From contig VFFE01007040.1 in the NCBI GenBank assembly GCA_008921705.1, positions 437,131 through 501,130 on the forward strand: DNA of 64,000 nucleotides. The letters are read 5' to 3'. The stretch comes from Burhinus oedicnemus. Taxonomy: Eukaryota > Chordata > Aves > Charadriiformes > Burhinidae. The position numbers and the translations under genes were made by a program. Of the stretch, positions 1-11,400 are shown in pieces (position 1 is the first letter of the stretch; every line of letters starts with the position of its first letter). The notes below the pieces were generated by a model. It had not been told where the DNA came from, did not search any database, and saw nothing but the letters and a program-made list of their open reading frames with translations.

Positions 1-1886
1 TGCAAATAAACAAATAAACAATGTGGATTTTCTAAAATCTCCATGCATTGTAATTTTCTTCCAAAGATTTCACTGATGCATTAGGACTGAGAGGCATGAG
101 CAATCACCAAAAGCTTTTAAGCAATGATTTTGGTTGTGTACTTTATAACCTGAGAATTCTCAGCATGCAGCACATTATAACACATACTGCACTGGAAAAT
201 AAACAGAAAAGTGAAGTATAGTAACTGGACTTTCCGTAGGGGTTTGATATAGATTAAATGAAACACAATTCCAACAAGTTGATGAACTGCAGAAGCAGCA
301 ATTAAATGTCTCACTGATGATGGTTAATGGGACCAATTAGAGAATGTGTTTTGAAATGTGACTGGTACAGTTATGATGCCTGCGACTGAGGGGGAGAGGC
401 AGGAGGAAGGGGAATAAGGGATTGTGAATGGCTAGTGGAAAGACTGCTAGTTTGGGAGCTGAGGTTTTTCTGGTTGTTGGGTAAAAGGGAAGCTGATTAC
501 AAATACTGTTCCACTTTGAATTAAAATGTGTATCTTATTCTTTTGATGGCTTTATTTATTCTGTAGACAGTATCACAGCTGCACAAACTGGTCAAAGAAA
601 AAGGAGTGCCATGTAGTAGTGGAAGTCCGGCCATAGTATTTCTACATAACTACAATAAAAAGGGAACTCATAGGGCTTCTACAGAGTTGATCACAATTAG
701 CAAAAAAGTCTGATGGACATCAGGCTTCCATTCAAGCTGGGGAGCAACAACAATAATCCACTTAAACAGAAAATTAATACAGAAGGATTATTTTGGGCCC
801 CAACCATCAGCTGGCAAAAGGTACTGTATTTCTGTGTAAGGTAATATAGCGCCCTTGTAGCTGACCTCGTTTCTTCTGTTAGACACAATGATCATTGCAA
901 TGGTTAATGTTTCCTAATATCTGTAAGCAATTTGAAATCTAAGTTTCATTTGCAGTAGTGCTGCAGGACTTCGTTCACTGGCCTTCCACAGAGACAGAGA
1001 TGTGATGCAACTGTAGGTGTAAAAGGCAATACAGTTGTTCCTGTGTGAGTCAACCCCAAAGCTGGAAGTACTGGGAGAGGTATGATGGAGCCCCTGTCAA
1101 CAATGCCTTTCCACAAAACCAAACTAGGATCTAGAAGCAGAATTGCCATGTCCTCAAAACACTCTGCCCCCACCAACAATAACAGTCCCTCTAAGGTTCT
1201 GGGTCCATTTTTCTGCTTACCCACATTCAGTTCAGATCTCTCATTTGTGTTCATAGCTAGAAATGAGAGGGGCTTGTCTTAGCAGTGTAGTCCCTCTCTT
1301 CTCAGTGTGGCTCATGTCCTGTGGTCTGTGAAGTCAGCTGGGGTGGGCCCATGTGCCCAGATTACCCTCCAGAGAAGACCAGTCACTGGTGCTTCAGAGT
1401 ACAGCACAGAACTCTAAAGTGTGTTCCATGTTCCAAAAATATCATGAAAACTAACTTAAATTATACTCTTAGTGAACATGTGATTTGTTTAAAGCCACAA
1501 GAGTTGCTGGGTTTTCTTTAGCAATGCTAAAGCATATAGAAACTGAAATGTGCAATATGTTTCATTTGCTGTGTATACACATAATATATGACCACATGTT
1601 TTTCAAACTGGATTTTTTTCCAGAAAAAGTGCCAGGATGATTTGGAGCACTCATGAAAGTGGTAATTCTTCCACAGTTTGATCAGAAACTGGCTAACAGT
1701 AGTTTAAACTGAGAAGAGGGAATAAATGATAATTATTTTTAAATAACATAGTTTAAGCAACACCATTTCAAACAACACAGAGGTAAGAATTGAAGTATTT
1801 GAACTAAATTCTTATTTCAGTCACTACTTATTATAATTCCAGCTTCAATTCAATGAAATCAGAAGAATTATTCCATTTTATATTAA
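1..1886. other. Unique AT-rich non-coding DNA, no gene seen
   Basis: No recognisable coding region, RNA gene or interspersed repeat. Open frames are short (about 100 codons at most), overlap on opposite strands and resemble no family I know. Old repeats that have decayed beyond recognition cannot be excluded. Confidence 0.6.
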
Positions 1887-1892
1887 GGCAGT
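1887..1892. repeat. Target-site duplication, left copy (GGCAGT)
   Basis: The six bases GGCAGT directly precede the TG that opens the solo LTR and recur immediately after its closing CA at 2460-2465. A perfect 6-bp match is the integration footprint of the provirus. Confidence 0.85.
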
Positions 1893-2459
1893 TGTACTGA
1901 GTCTGGCTAGGATAGAATTAATTTTTTTCATGGGAACTTATATGGTGCTATATTTTAGATTTGTGGCCACAACAGTACTGAAAACACACTAATCTTTTAG
2001 CTTTTTCTGAACAGTGGTTGCACAGCATCAAGGCCTTCTCTGGTTCTCCTTCCGCCCCACCCCAGAGAATAGACTTGGGGATGCGCAGTAAGTTCAGAGG
2101 GAGCACAACTGGGCAGAAAACCCCAACTAACCAAAAAGATATTCCTTACCATATAACGTCATGCTCAGCAATAAAAAGGAAAAGTGGGGGTTAGAGGGGT
2201 TAGCCACCTTTTGCTCGGGAAGTGGCTGGGCATTGGTCTAGCCATAGGAGGTGGCAAGTGATTGCCTTTGCAACACTTGGGATATTTTTTTCTTCTCTCT
2301 TCTCCACCTATCCTTCACTTATTAAACCTTTTTTGTTTTATTTTTTTTTTATTTTGACCCCCAAGTTTTCTTGGTTTTATTCTTCCTCTCCTCATTCGCC
2401 ATCCCACTGGGAGTCAGGGAAGTGAGCAAGCAGCTGCCCACCAGGGCTAACCCACAACA
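1893..2459 (+). mobile_element. Solo LTR of an avian endogenous retrovirus
   Basis: A 567-bp element that starts with TG, ends with CA and is flanked by the 6-bp repeat GGCAGT. Its order of landmarks matches an LTR family common in bird genomes as I remember it: a GGCTAGGATAGAATTAATTTT block near the left end, a CCAACT/CCAAAAAGATATTCC block, ACGTCA (2156-2161), an A-rich TATA-like AATAAAAAG (2170-2178), a T-rich stretch with the polyadenylation-type signal ATTAAA (2321-2326), then ATCCCACTGGGAGT and a GGCTAACCCACAACA end. U3, R and U5 are therefore probably in + orientation. There is no internal gag-pol-env sequence, so LTR-LTR recombination has removed it. A 6-bp duplication is usual for class II (ERVK-like) elements. 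The class assignment is inference and a name would need a repeat-library match. Confidence 0.85.
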
Positions 2460-2465
2460 GGCAGT
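2460..2465. repeat. Target-site duplication, right copy (GGCAGT)
   Basis: Identical to 1887-1892 and directly abuts the terminal CA of the LTR. Confidence 0.85.
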
Positions 2466-5428
2466 ACAGAAAGACTGTGGCAGACCTGCCTTGTTATGAA
2501 CTTGTTCCATGGAACAGTACTAAATGAGTATAAAATGTCCACGTTCTGCTTTGGAGAGATACAACTTACATTACAAGGCAACGGAGACCAGTGCTGTTGG
2601 TTTCAGTGAAGCTACTTCTAACTCAAGCCGTTCTACCTGAGATGAGATTATGGTCTATTAAGGTCTCATTTAGATTTACTCTCATTATACTCCTCAGTGA
2701 AAAATATTTTACAACAGAAAACAAATGTAACCGGGTATAATTCATGAGTCACGGAACAACACCTGCTGTTCCAAGTCAGGGCTGAAAAACACTAGGAGAC
2801 GTGTTAACATAATGTGAGACAAATGCTGAAATGGTGTAAATGACTGTAGCTCCATTGTTTTCAATGCGTGTACATGCATTCAGCCTTGTTTATGTGTATT
2901 TAGACTGGAATTCAGCAGAGTTATTATCAAAGTTTTAATAAGAAATATAAGTATGAGGCAGTTGGAGCTGGTGCATTCTGCTCTCCTTGGTTTTGTTGTT
3001 GTGGCTGGTATTTCTCATACAGTAAACAAGCACTGTTAGAAATACCCTCTTCTTAAAATTTTAATAGAATTTAATCCATAAATACTTCTCTAAATACCTC
3101 TGTTTTACTAATCATAACAGAATATATTCACTGCAAGAGTCATAAAATAGATGAGGCAGTGAAAATGTTTAGGGAATGTTAGAACTAATAATGATAATGA
3201 TGCTGCTAGAACAGTTGGAGCACGGCACACAAAGACACAGCAAGATGTTATACTAAGCTCCACGCACTCTACGCAGAATCAGTGGTAATCCAGGATTGTA
3301 TAACTGGTATTACAGGCTGCACTGGAGTTGGTGTCTACCTCTGGGATTGGTTTGTGTTAGCAGAGCCAAAAATAACATAAATGTTCATTTGATGTTTAGA
3401 GTACTTTCTCTCTCTCAGCAACCATTCTTTTTTCTGACTCTTAACAATGCTTAGACTGAAGCTTTTTGTTTTATCATTATCCTCTTCTTTGGTCTTTAGC
3501 TTCGGTTCGTGAGAGAAAGAAGGTTCATTTTTTCTATTCCATTTGGAGGTGCAATACTCAGTAGAGCAGCAGTTTCATACCACATCATGTCTGAGTATAT
3601 CACCCGGAGCGGCAGAGCTGTGCTGCTGACTCACCTGGCTGTTAGGTGCTGGGTGCTTTCACAGAGAGACACACTTAATATGCTGACCTCTTTTGGCAGG
3701 CGACCCAGAAATAAAAACAAACTTAAGTTTCTGAGTTTGCAAGAACTAAAGACAAATCAAAATAGAATGAACTCTTGGCGTAAAAGAAACAAAACTGGCA
3801 TTCAAGAGTGTATATTTTCTAATTCATAGTGGGTCTTTTTGGATGACATTGTGTGCACGTTGCTTGCATGATTGTGCATGTTCATGTGCATGTGTGTTAG
3901 GAGCCCAGTGGAATTGCCGCCAATTTAGGATACATTTTAGCTTGGAATACCTCCAGAAGAAGAATTTGCAAGCTGAGCTTTGCTGGAATTTATTGTTAAT
4001 AGCAACATTAATAAAATTAACAGCAAGACCAGTTATGCTGCAATATGGAAGATGGTTGAAGAACCTAAATAGAGTAAACCATAAAGAGAATAACTTCATT
4101 AAAAACACAGAACTACGAAGGAGGTGTTTGCTGTGAATTAGGTGTGTCCCTAGCCCAGGGTGGATATATTCCAAAATCACCATACCTAGTCTGCCCCAAG
4201 TAGCCATATTTACTTTAACCTCAAAAGTGTCTGTACAGCTACTGTGAAGGCTTTGTTTCACTATGTAGAAATTAATCCTAGATTTGATAATGCATAATTA
4301 ACTAATGGTGACCTGTACTTCAGAAGATTATCAATGCTGATATTGACATAAATAACTGATAACCTGACAAAAAATACAGTAAAAAGTTAATTAGTGCACA
4401 GCACTGTATGCCTCAGGAAGAAAAAAGTGTGTTTCAAAGACTCCATTTTCCTAAACCTGACTGATGATTCTCTTTGAGCTTAATAATAGTTCAAAAGTGG
4501 GATCAAAAATTGTATCCTTGCTAATGTCTTGAAGGTATTGAGTTGCCATGTAGAACATTGTAACTACTCTAAAATAATGATTGACTGTGGGTTTGCTGCT
4601 TTTGAGTTTGGTCTTTTTTGGTCTTGCTGGTAATTTTAGTGTTTAATACAACAGAGATTCAAAGAAATTCAGAGATTCTGGCAAGGGAGATAATGTACAT
4701 GTTCGGGAGAGAAGTGGAAATAAACGAAAAGTCAGTGAAGATGAGGGATGCAGGGAAGTGCAAATCTAAGCAATAATGCAAAATAAAGCAAAACATGAAA
4801 ACACACACAGACAAGTAAAACCTAACTACAGAATACCCCATTTTCCAGACAGCAGTGATAGTATTTTGTATTTCCTTGTCTTCCACTCTCAGAAGTGACT
4901 ATATTTAATGCAAGTGTCTGTTCTAATTATTTAAAATATATAAAACTACCAGGTTTTATTTTGAGTTGAATGGATGTATCCATTCTTTTTCTGCCTAGGG
5001 CTCTTTTCTGCTCCTGTTGCAATCATGGATAAAATTCTCAAATAGCAAATCTTGGTATGGGATTGGGAATTGGAAAAAGATCACTAAATAAAGGTAAAAT
5101 TAATATAATTCAAGTGTCTATATTTTTAGCACTTATTCATCTATAATGGGAAAGGGAGAAGGGCTTCAGTGTAAGAAAAGAAACAAAATGAACCAAAACA
5201 AAAACCAATTTGTCTTGTGTTTATTACGGAACTTTTTCCCCTTTCTCCTTAAAAACACTCCAAATACAGGAACTTACATTGCTTTGACCATGAATGAGTC
5301 TAAAAGCGCATTTGTTTTTGTGGCATGGAAGGTGCTTAACCTCTCACTCTGGGTTATTGAACCAGACAGGCTAGAACCTGTGCTAGGCTCAGAGGGCAAG
5401 TAGCAGAGCACAGGTGTTTATGCATAGG
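2466..5428. other. Unique AT-rich non-coding DNA, no gene seen
   Basis: Nothing recognisable. Overlapping open frames of 97 to 145 codons on both strands at 3824-4261 have no domain, signal peptide or family resemblance and look like chance. Confidence 0.55.
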
Positions 5429-5506
5429 TGTGTGTATTTGTGTAAATATATATATATAGATATGTGTACATGCATATGCATATATGTGTGTGTGTGCATA
5501 TATATG
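5429..5506. repeat. Imperfect TG/TA/CATA microsatellite
   Basis: Alternating purine-pyrimidine tract of GTGTGT, TATATATATA and GCATAT units. It ends exactly where CR1 sequence begins (GTGCAGCATAAAGG at 5507), so it forms the 5' flank of the truncated element. Confidence 0.85.
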
Positions 5507-5639
5507 AGTGCAGCATAAAGGAAAACTAGCACTCCAGCCAGTAAGTTAGCCTCACTGGGGGCCCAACTTAAATGCCTCTATGCGAATGCACGTAGCATGG
5601 AGAATAAACAAGAAGTGTTAGACATGTGCATGCCTACAG

Positions 5640-6380
5640 AGCTATGATCTTATTGGCATCACAGAGATGTGGTGTGATGGTTCCTATGACTGGAGTGTTG
5701 GAATAGAAGGATGCGGACTCTTTGGGAAGGACAAGCAGGGGAGACGAGGAGGGGATGTTACCCTCTACGTCAATGACCAGCTGGAGTGCATGGAGCTCTG
5801 CCTGGGGATGGATGACCAAAACCTTATAGCTCAGGATTAAAGGGAGGGCAGGGACAGGTGACATTACAATAGGGGTCTGCTACAGGCCACCTGACCAGAA
5901 AGACCAAGCATATGAGGCCCTCTGTAGACAGATAGGAGCAGCCTCACATTCACAAGCCCTGGTCTTCATGGGGGACTTCAACCACCCCAATAGCTGTTGG
6001 AGGAACAACACAGCAGGGCATAAGCAATGCAGGAAGTTCCTGGAATGCATCAACGATAACTTCCTTCTCCAAGTGATAGAGGAGCCAACAAGAAGAGGTG
6101 CCATGCTGGACCTTGTTCTTACCAACAAGGAGGGGCTGGTAGGAATGTGAAGCTCAAGGGCAGCCTTGGCTGCGGTGACCACAAGATGGTGGAGTTCAAG
6201 ATCCTTAGGGCAGCAAGGAGGGTGCAAAGCAAGCTTGCTACCCTGGACTTCAGGAGAGCAGACTTTGGCCTCTTCAGGGATCTGTTTGGCAGAATACCAT
6301 GGGATAAAGACCTGGAAGGAAGAGGAGTGCAAGAAAGCTGGCTAATATTCAAAGATCACCTTCTCCAAGCTCAGGAGTGA
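5640..6380 (+). pseudogene. CR1 ORF2 endonuclease domain remnant (copy A)
   Basis: Remnant of the APE-type endonuclease that nicks target DNA for LINE insertion. The N-terminal part follows a 'GITEMWCDGS' block that matches the usual ITETWWD region, with an in-frame TAA at about 5838. GDFNHP, part of the active site, is intact at the start of the piece beginning at 5968. That piece then shows [12 protein letters not shown] and the [12 protein letters not shown] block. A frameshift near 6147 precedes GCGDHKMVEF, where the usual catalytic SDH reads GDH. Several stops and at least one frameshift mean it is not expressed as a working protein. Confidence 0.85.
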
Positions 6381-6984
6381 TGCATGTTGACAAAGATGAA
6401 GTCAGTCAAAAATGCCAGGAGCCCTGCATGGATGAACAAGGAGCTGTTGGACAATCTCAAACAGAAAAAGGAAACCTACAGAGGGTGGAAGCAAGGACAG
6501 GTAGCCTAGGAGGAATACAGAGAAATTGCCTGAGCAGCCAGGGATCAGGTTAGGAAAGCTAAAGCCCAGACAGAGTTAAATCTGGCCAAGAACATCAAGG
6601 GGAACAATAAAAGCTTCTATATGTCTGTCAGTGACAAAAGGAAGACCAGGGAAAATGTGGGCCCAATTAGGAAGGAAACGGGAGACCTGGTCACCTGGGA
6701 CATGGAGAAGGCTGAGGTACTCAACAACTTTTTTGCCTTGGTCTTCACCGTAATGGCTCTAGCCACAATGTCCAAGTCACAGAAGGCAAAGGCAGGGACT
6801 GGGAGAATGAAGAACTGCTCACTGTAGAAGATCAGGTTCAAGATCATCTAAGGAACCTGAATGTGCACAAATCCATGGGACTTGATGAGATTCATCCATG
6901 AGTCCTGAGGGAGCTGGCAGAGGAAGTTGCTAAGCTGCTTTCCATCATATTTGAGAAGCTGTGACAGTCTGGTGTAAGTTCCCA

Positions 6985-8162
6985 CTGACTGGAAAAGGGG
7001 AAACATAACCCCCATTTTTAAAAAGGGGAAAAAAGGAAGAGCCAGGAAACTACAGGCTGGTCAGTCTCACCTCTGAGCCTGGCAAGATCATGGAGCAGAT
7101 CCTCCTGGAAACTCTGCTAAAGCACATGGAAGATAAGGAGGTCATTGGTGACAGCCAGCATGGCTTCACTAATGGCAAATTGTGCTTGACAAATATGGTG
7201 GCCTTCTATGATGGGGTTACAGTGCTGGTGGATAAGGGAAGAGCAACTGACATCATCTACCTGGAGTTGTGCAAGGCATTCGATACTGTCCTGCAAGACA
7301 TCCTTGTCCCTAAATGGGAGACACATGGATTTGACAGATGGACTACTCGGTGGATAAGGAGTTGGCTGGATGGTCACACTCAGAGTTGTAGTCAATGGCT
7401 CGATGTCCAAGATGGAAGCAGTAAAGTGGTGTTTCTCAGGGGTTGGTACTGGGACCGGTACTATTTAACATCTTTGTTGGCGACAGGGACAGTGGGATTG
7501 AGTGCAGCCTCAGCAACTTTACCAGCAACACCAAGCTGTGTGGTGCGGTCGACATGCTGGAGGTAAGGGATGCCATCCAGAGGGACCTGGACAGGCTTGA
7601 GAAGTGAGCCCATGTCAACCTCATGAAATTCAACAAGGCCAAGTGCAAGGTCCTGCATGTGGGTCGGGGCAATCCCGAGTACAAATACAGACTGGTGGAG
7701 AATGGATGGAGAGCATCCCTGAGGAGAAGGACTTGGGGGTGTTGGTGGATGAGCTTGACTTGAGCCCGCAATGCATGTTTGCAGCCCAGAAAGCTGACCA
7801 CATCCTGGGCTGCATCAAAAGAAGCGTGGCCAGCAGGTCGAGACAGGTGATTCTGCCCTTCTACTCCACTCTGGTGAGACCCCACCTGCATCCAGCTCTG
7901 GGGCTTTCAACATAAGAAGGACATGGACCTGTTGGAGCAGGTCCAGAGGAGGGCCACGAAGATGATCAGAGGATTAGAGCACCTCTGCTATGGAAACAGG
8001 CTGAAAGACTTGGGGTTGTTCAGCCTGGAGGAGAGAAGGCTCTGGGGAGACCTTATAGTAGCCTTCCAGTACTTAAAGGGGGCCTACAGGAAAGACGGGG
8101 AAGGACTCTTTATCAGGGAGTGTACTGATAGGATGAGGGGTAGTGGTTTTAAACTGAAATAG
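6985..8162 (+). pseudogene. CR1 ORF2 reverse transcriptase remnant (copy A)
   Basis: RT motifs run in order over several frames: [13 protein letters not shown] at about 7050, [10 protein letters not shown] (7090), QHGFTNGK, then [11 protein letters not shown], where motif A normally has a catalytic D. The GVPQGSVLG motif B region is broken by a frameshift near 7430. The FADD box is degraded to FTSN near 7510-7530. The C-terminal CR1 blocks ([48 protein letters not shown]) are clear between 7604 and 8162. The presence of the whole RT order makes the family certain. The lesions make activity impossible. Confidence 0.9.
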
Positions 8163-8402
8163 GGTAGATTTAGACTAGATATTAGGAAATATACTTTACT
8201 GTGACGGTGGTGAGACATTGGAACAGACTGCCCAGAGAAGTTGTGGATGCCCCATCCCTGGAAGTGTTCAAGGCCAGGCTGGATGGGGCTTTGAGCAACC
8301 TGGTCTAGTGGGAGGTGTCTATGCCCATGGCAGGGGGCTTGGAAATAGATGACCTTTAAGGTCCCTTCCAGCTCAAACCATTCTATGGTTCTGTGATTCT
8401 AT

Positions 8403-11400
8403 CATATGTCTCCATGATGATACCATTTCCCGGTCCAAGCAAGATGGCTTTCACCTGCTGGGAACAGTCCCTGCCTGTGCTACTGTACCTCCTAAACGTG
8501 TCCAGGGTTGTCTGGGGGCATGCTAGGTGACAGGGACCATAGCTGTACTAGCGAGAGTGCTGATAATTAATATGGATTACAAGAATCCAGTGCCTGTTTC
8601 TGTTCTCCCTCTGTTTTATCCAGTCATACAAGCATAGTCCTTGAGGTCACTTTTCTGCTACACAGGAAAGTGGTGAGTCAGAGGGACTTTCCCAGTTGCT
8701 AACTAGCACGCTGGAATACTAGACTGCGGAGAAAAGACAGTAATTGCCTCAGGAAAGGGGTCTAAACAGCAGAGGAAGATCTGAGAGACAATGATGTCCA
8801 AGACATCCCTCAGTCAGCTTTCTACCTGGTGGCTTCTCAGGGGGCAGTGAAGCATACTTACAGGGATGCCTCAAAGATGTTCTGGAAGGCCCCGATCCAG
8901 CACACTGTCACATATGCCAGCTGGACTTTCACCAAGTGAAAGATAATGGCAGCTGTGGATACAGCCTCTCCTCTGCAGCACCGGTACCACAGCTTACACA
9001 GGTCACGGAGGCTGTGTATAGCATATCCTTATGTGTGAAGAAGAGGATGAAAGGAGGAAGAAGGGAGAGGTGGTAATCAGACACTTTGGGAGGCACAGAT
9101 GTAATTCCATCAGGAAAAATATTTAGCTTTGCTGTACACAATGCTATTGTACATTCTGCTTATTTCTGTGAAGATTTTCTTTTGGCTTAGTAGCTGACCT
9201 GAAAAATTGGTCAGAGAAATAGTTCAGTGTTGATCTGTTGTTTAATGGTTATTAAGGTGGTTTTTGCTATTCATTAATTGTGTCAGACTCAAAATGATTT
9301 GAAAATGAAAAAATAAAGCATTCAGCATAACAAGCTTTTTAGCAAAACTCTTTCATTAAAGACTAACTTTTCATTTTGAAGTTTTAAATTTCTCAGGTGA
9401 AATTATTTTCTGTAATTTAACTAAACGGATAAATACTTTCCTTTCTCTTAAAATTACAATTTCTGACAAATTTTATAAGAACAAAAATCATGCATTTGGT
9501 CTTAAGGAAGATTATGACATGCCAGTGAAGCCTAACGGAGTTACATGGCCTGTAGGCACTCAAAAGTAATAGATATAATATGAAAGCTATTACCTAAGTT
9601 AATTTGATTCTGGTACATTAAAAATAGACTGTTGTACAGATTTCAAATATTGTTCCACTTCCTACCCTGTGCAGTGTGTGGCTACTGAACCCTTCTACAT
9701 GCAGATGCAGAAGAGTGGCTGCTCACAGTTTTACTTCTGCTGTGTCTTGAAGTAAGGAATGAGTTTGAGCTCGGGCTTAGAAGGGCTAAAATTTGTTCTT
9801 TCAAGCAGCTTGTGAAAGTGGTGTATTATTCCTGGCCAGCAATCAAAACAGGTCAACACAGCCAGACTATCCTGTGATCAATTTTGTATTTTATATTTTC
9901 CTGCAACTTTCACGTGAGGACCTCGTCACATGGCATGGTTAAATACATGTAACTAGTATTTGTGTAATATGAATATTGGATATTTTTATAAACAATAAAA
10001 AAGTGTTTTCTGGTAGATCAAGAGAAATTTTGTTTAAAATATTTTGCTCATGATAACAGAAGGGATTTTGTGAAACGATTTCTTCCCCACCCAGTGCCCA
10101 GCTTGAAAAACAGTTTCTGTCCCAGAGAAAGTAAAATATATGATTTTGTCCAATGAATGGAAAGCTTAAATTTGTTTCTTTTACTTAGATATGTGATAAA
10201 ATAAGTTGAAAATTCTGAAAAGCCCAAGGGGAAAATGAATATTTTTTTTAACTTGCATTCCATTCTATATTCTAAAAGGTTCCAGGGCCCATTTATATTA
10301 ATTTACTTACAGTAAAGTTTTCCTCTTCTCAGTCTTTGATACCTCATGTGTAAGCAGAACATATGCATGCAAAAGTTGACAGTAGTGGTTTATTAATTCT
10401 TTCATGCAGGCAGAGTGTTCATGGCAATTAAAGATAATTCAGCACTCAAATATGAACAAAGGAAATGTTAATATGTCTGTCAAAAACCCAGCTCAAAGAT
10501 ATAAAAAGGAAAAAAATGAAATAATGAAGTAATTTCCAACAACTTTTAAAATATACTACAAAACCTGTAATAGCAGTGCCAGACAGTGCATGTCAACTTT
10601 TCTTTTTAAACCTTTCTTTCATGGTTTTTACTTGGTTGTGAAAATTCACTGGAGCTGGATGTTTGGTTTTGAGGAGCTTAATTGGGAACAGATATTGCTT
10701 GTTGCTGGACAAATTTTCAGAACTCCCCCACACACACTACTGAGATCAACATTTCTTTTTACAGCCACAGAGATTTGAACAATATTGAATTTTTGAGTTT
10801 TGTATGACTCTCTTAGATACATGGAGAAGTGTAGGGGTTTTTTTTTTTCTATTTTCTTTCAGTAATAACGCAACTATTGATGCATTTTAAAGGTCATAAT
10901 TTTTCACTTTTTAATACATGTGTAAATCAAACAGGAAGGTTGCACAGCTCAAAACTGAATGTAATAGCCATGCCTTGCACTGTGAACACCAAGTAGTCAT
11001 GAAAGTGTAATCTCTACCTGAAGTAATGCAAGACTGCTAAAGTGAGTGTAATGGCTCTTCTGTTTCACTGTTTTTCCAGAATAAGACATGGAGTTCTGAA
11101 ACATTTTATATTTTAACATGCCATCAAAAAAATTGAAGCGAACAACCTCCAAGTAATGCACAAGCACTACACAACAAAGAAAATGGACAGCAAGGTCAGC
11201 AAACTAAGCCTCATTCACTGGAGATGGATCTCATGATCACCTAATGTTAGATGTTTACAGAAACACCTACATTTCAGGAAGTAGCCTTAGCCTCATGGTG
11301 TAGTCTATAGGGAGAAGCAGACAGTGAAAATACATAGTTTCTCATGCCTGTTTTATAAATCTGTGTTAGGAAATAATGAACGGCACCTTGAAATACCTAT

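Larger units (their letters stand above)
5507..8402 (+). mobile_element. CR1 LINE copy A, 5'-truncated at ORF2 start, decayed
   Basis: About 2.9 kb of CR1 in order: the ORF2 leader (AGTGCAGCATAAAGG, also readable in reverse near 52.6 kb), apurinic-type endonuclease, linker, RT, 3' UTR and an ATTCTATGGTTCTGTGATTCTAT tail. ORF1 is absent, so this is a 5'-truncated insertion. The 3' UTR is type I (GGTCTAGTGGGAGGTGTC, then GACCTTTAAGGTCCCTTCCA). Stops and frameshifts split ORF2 into several pieces. The RT box that should read FADD reads FTSN, and the motif A aspartate is glutamate (YLELCKAFD). Both changes predict a dead enzyme. Its closest relative in the window is the host element of the 49.4-55.3 kb complex. 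Confidence 0.95.

Noticed and set aside
3824..4261. 145-codon minus-strand open frame
   Set aside because: No domain, and the histidine-rich end comes from a TGCATG-type simple stretch read in reverse.
5507..8402. Treating the pieces of copy A as separate host genes
   Set aside because: All pieces are collinear CR1 ORF2 domains separated by stops and frameshifts, ending in a CR1 tail.
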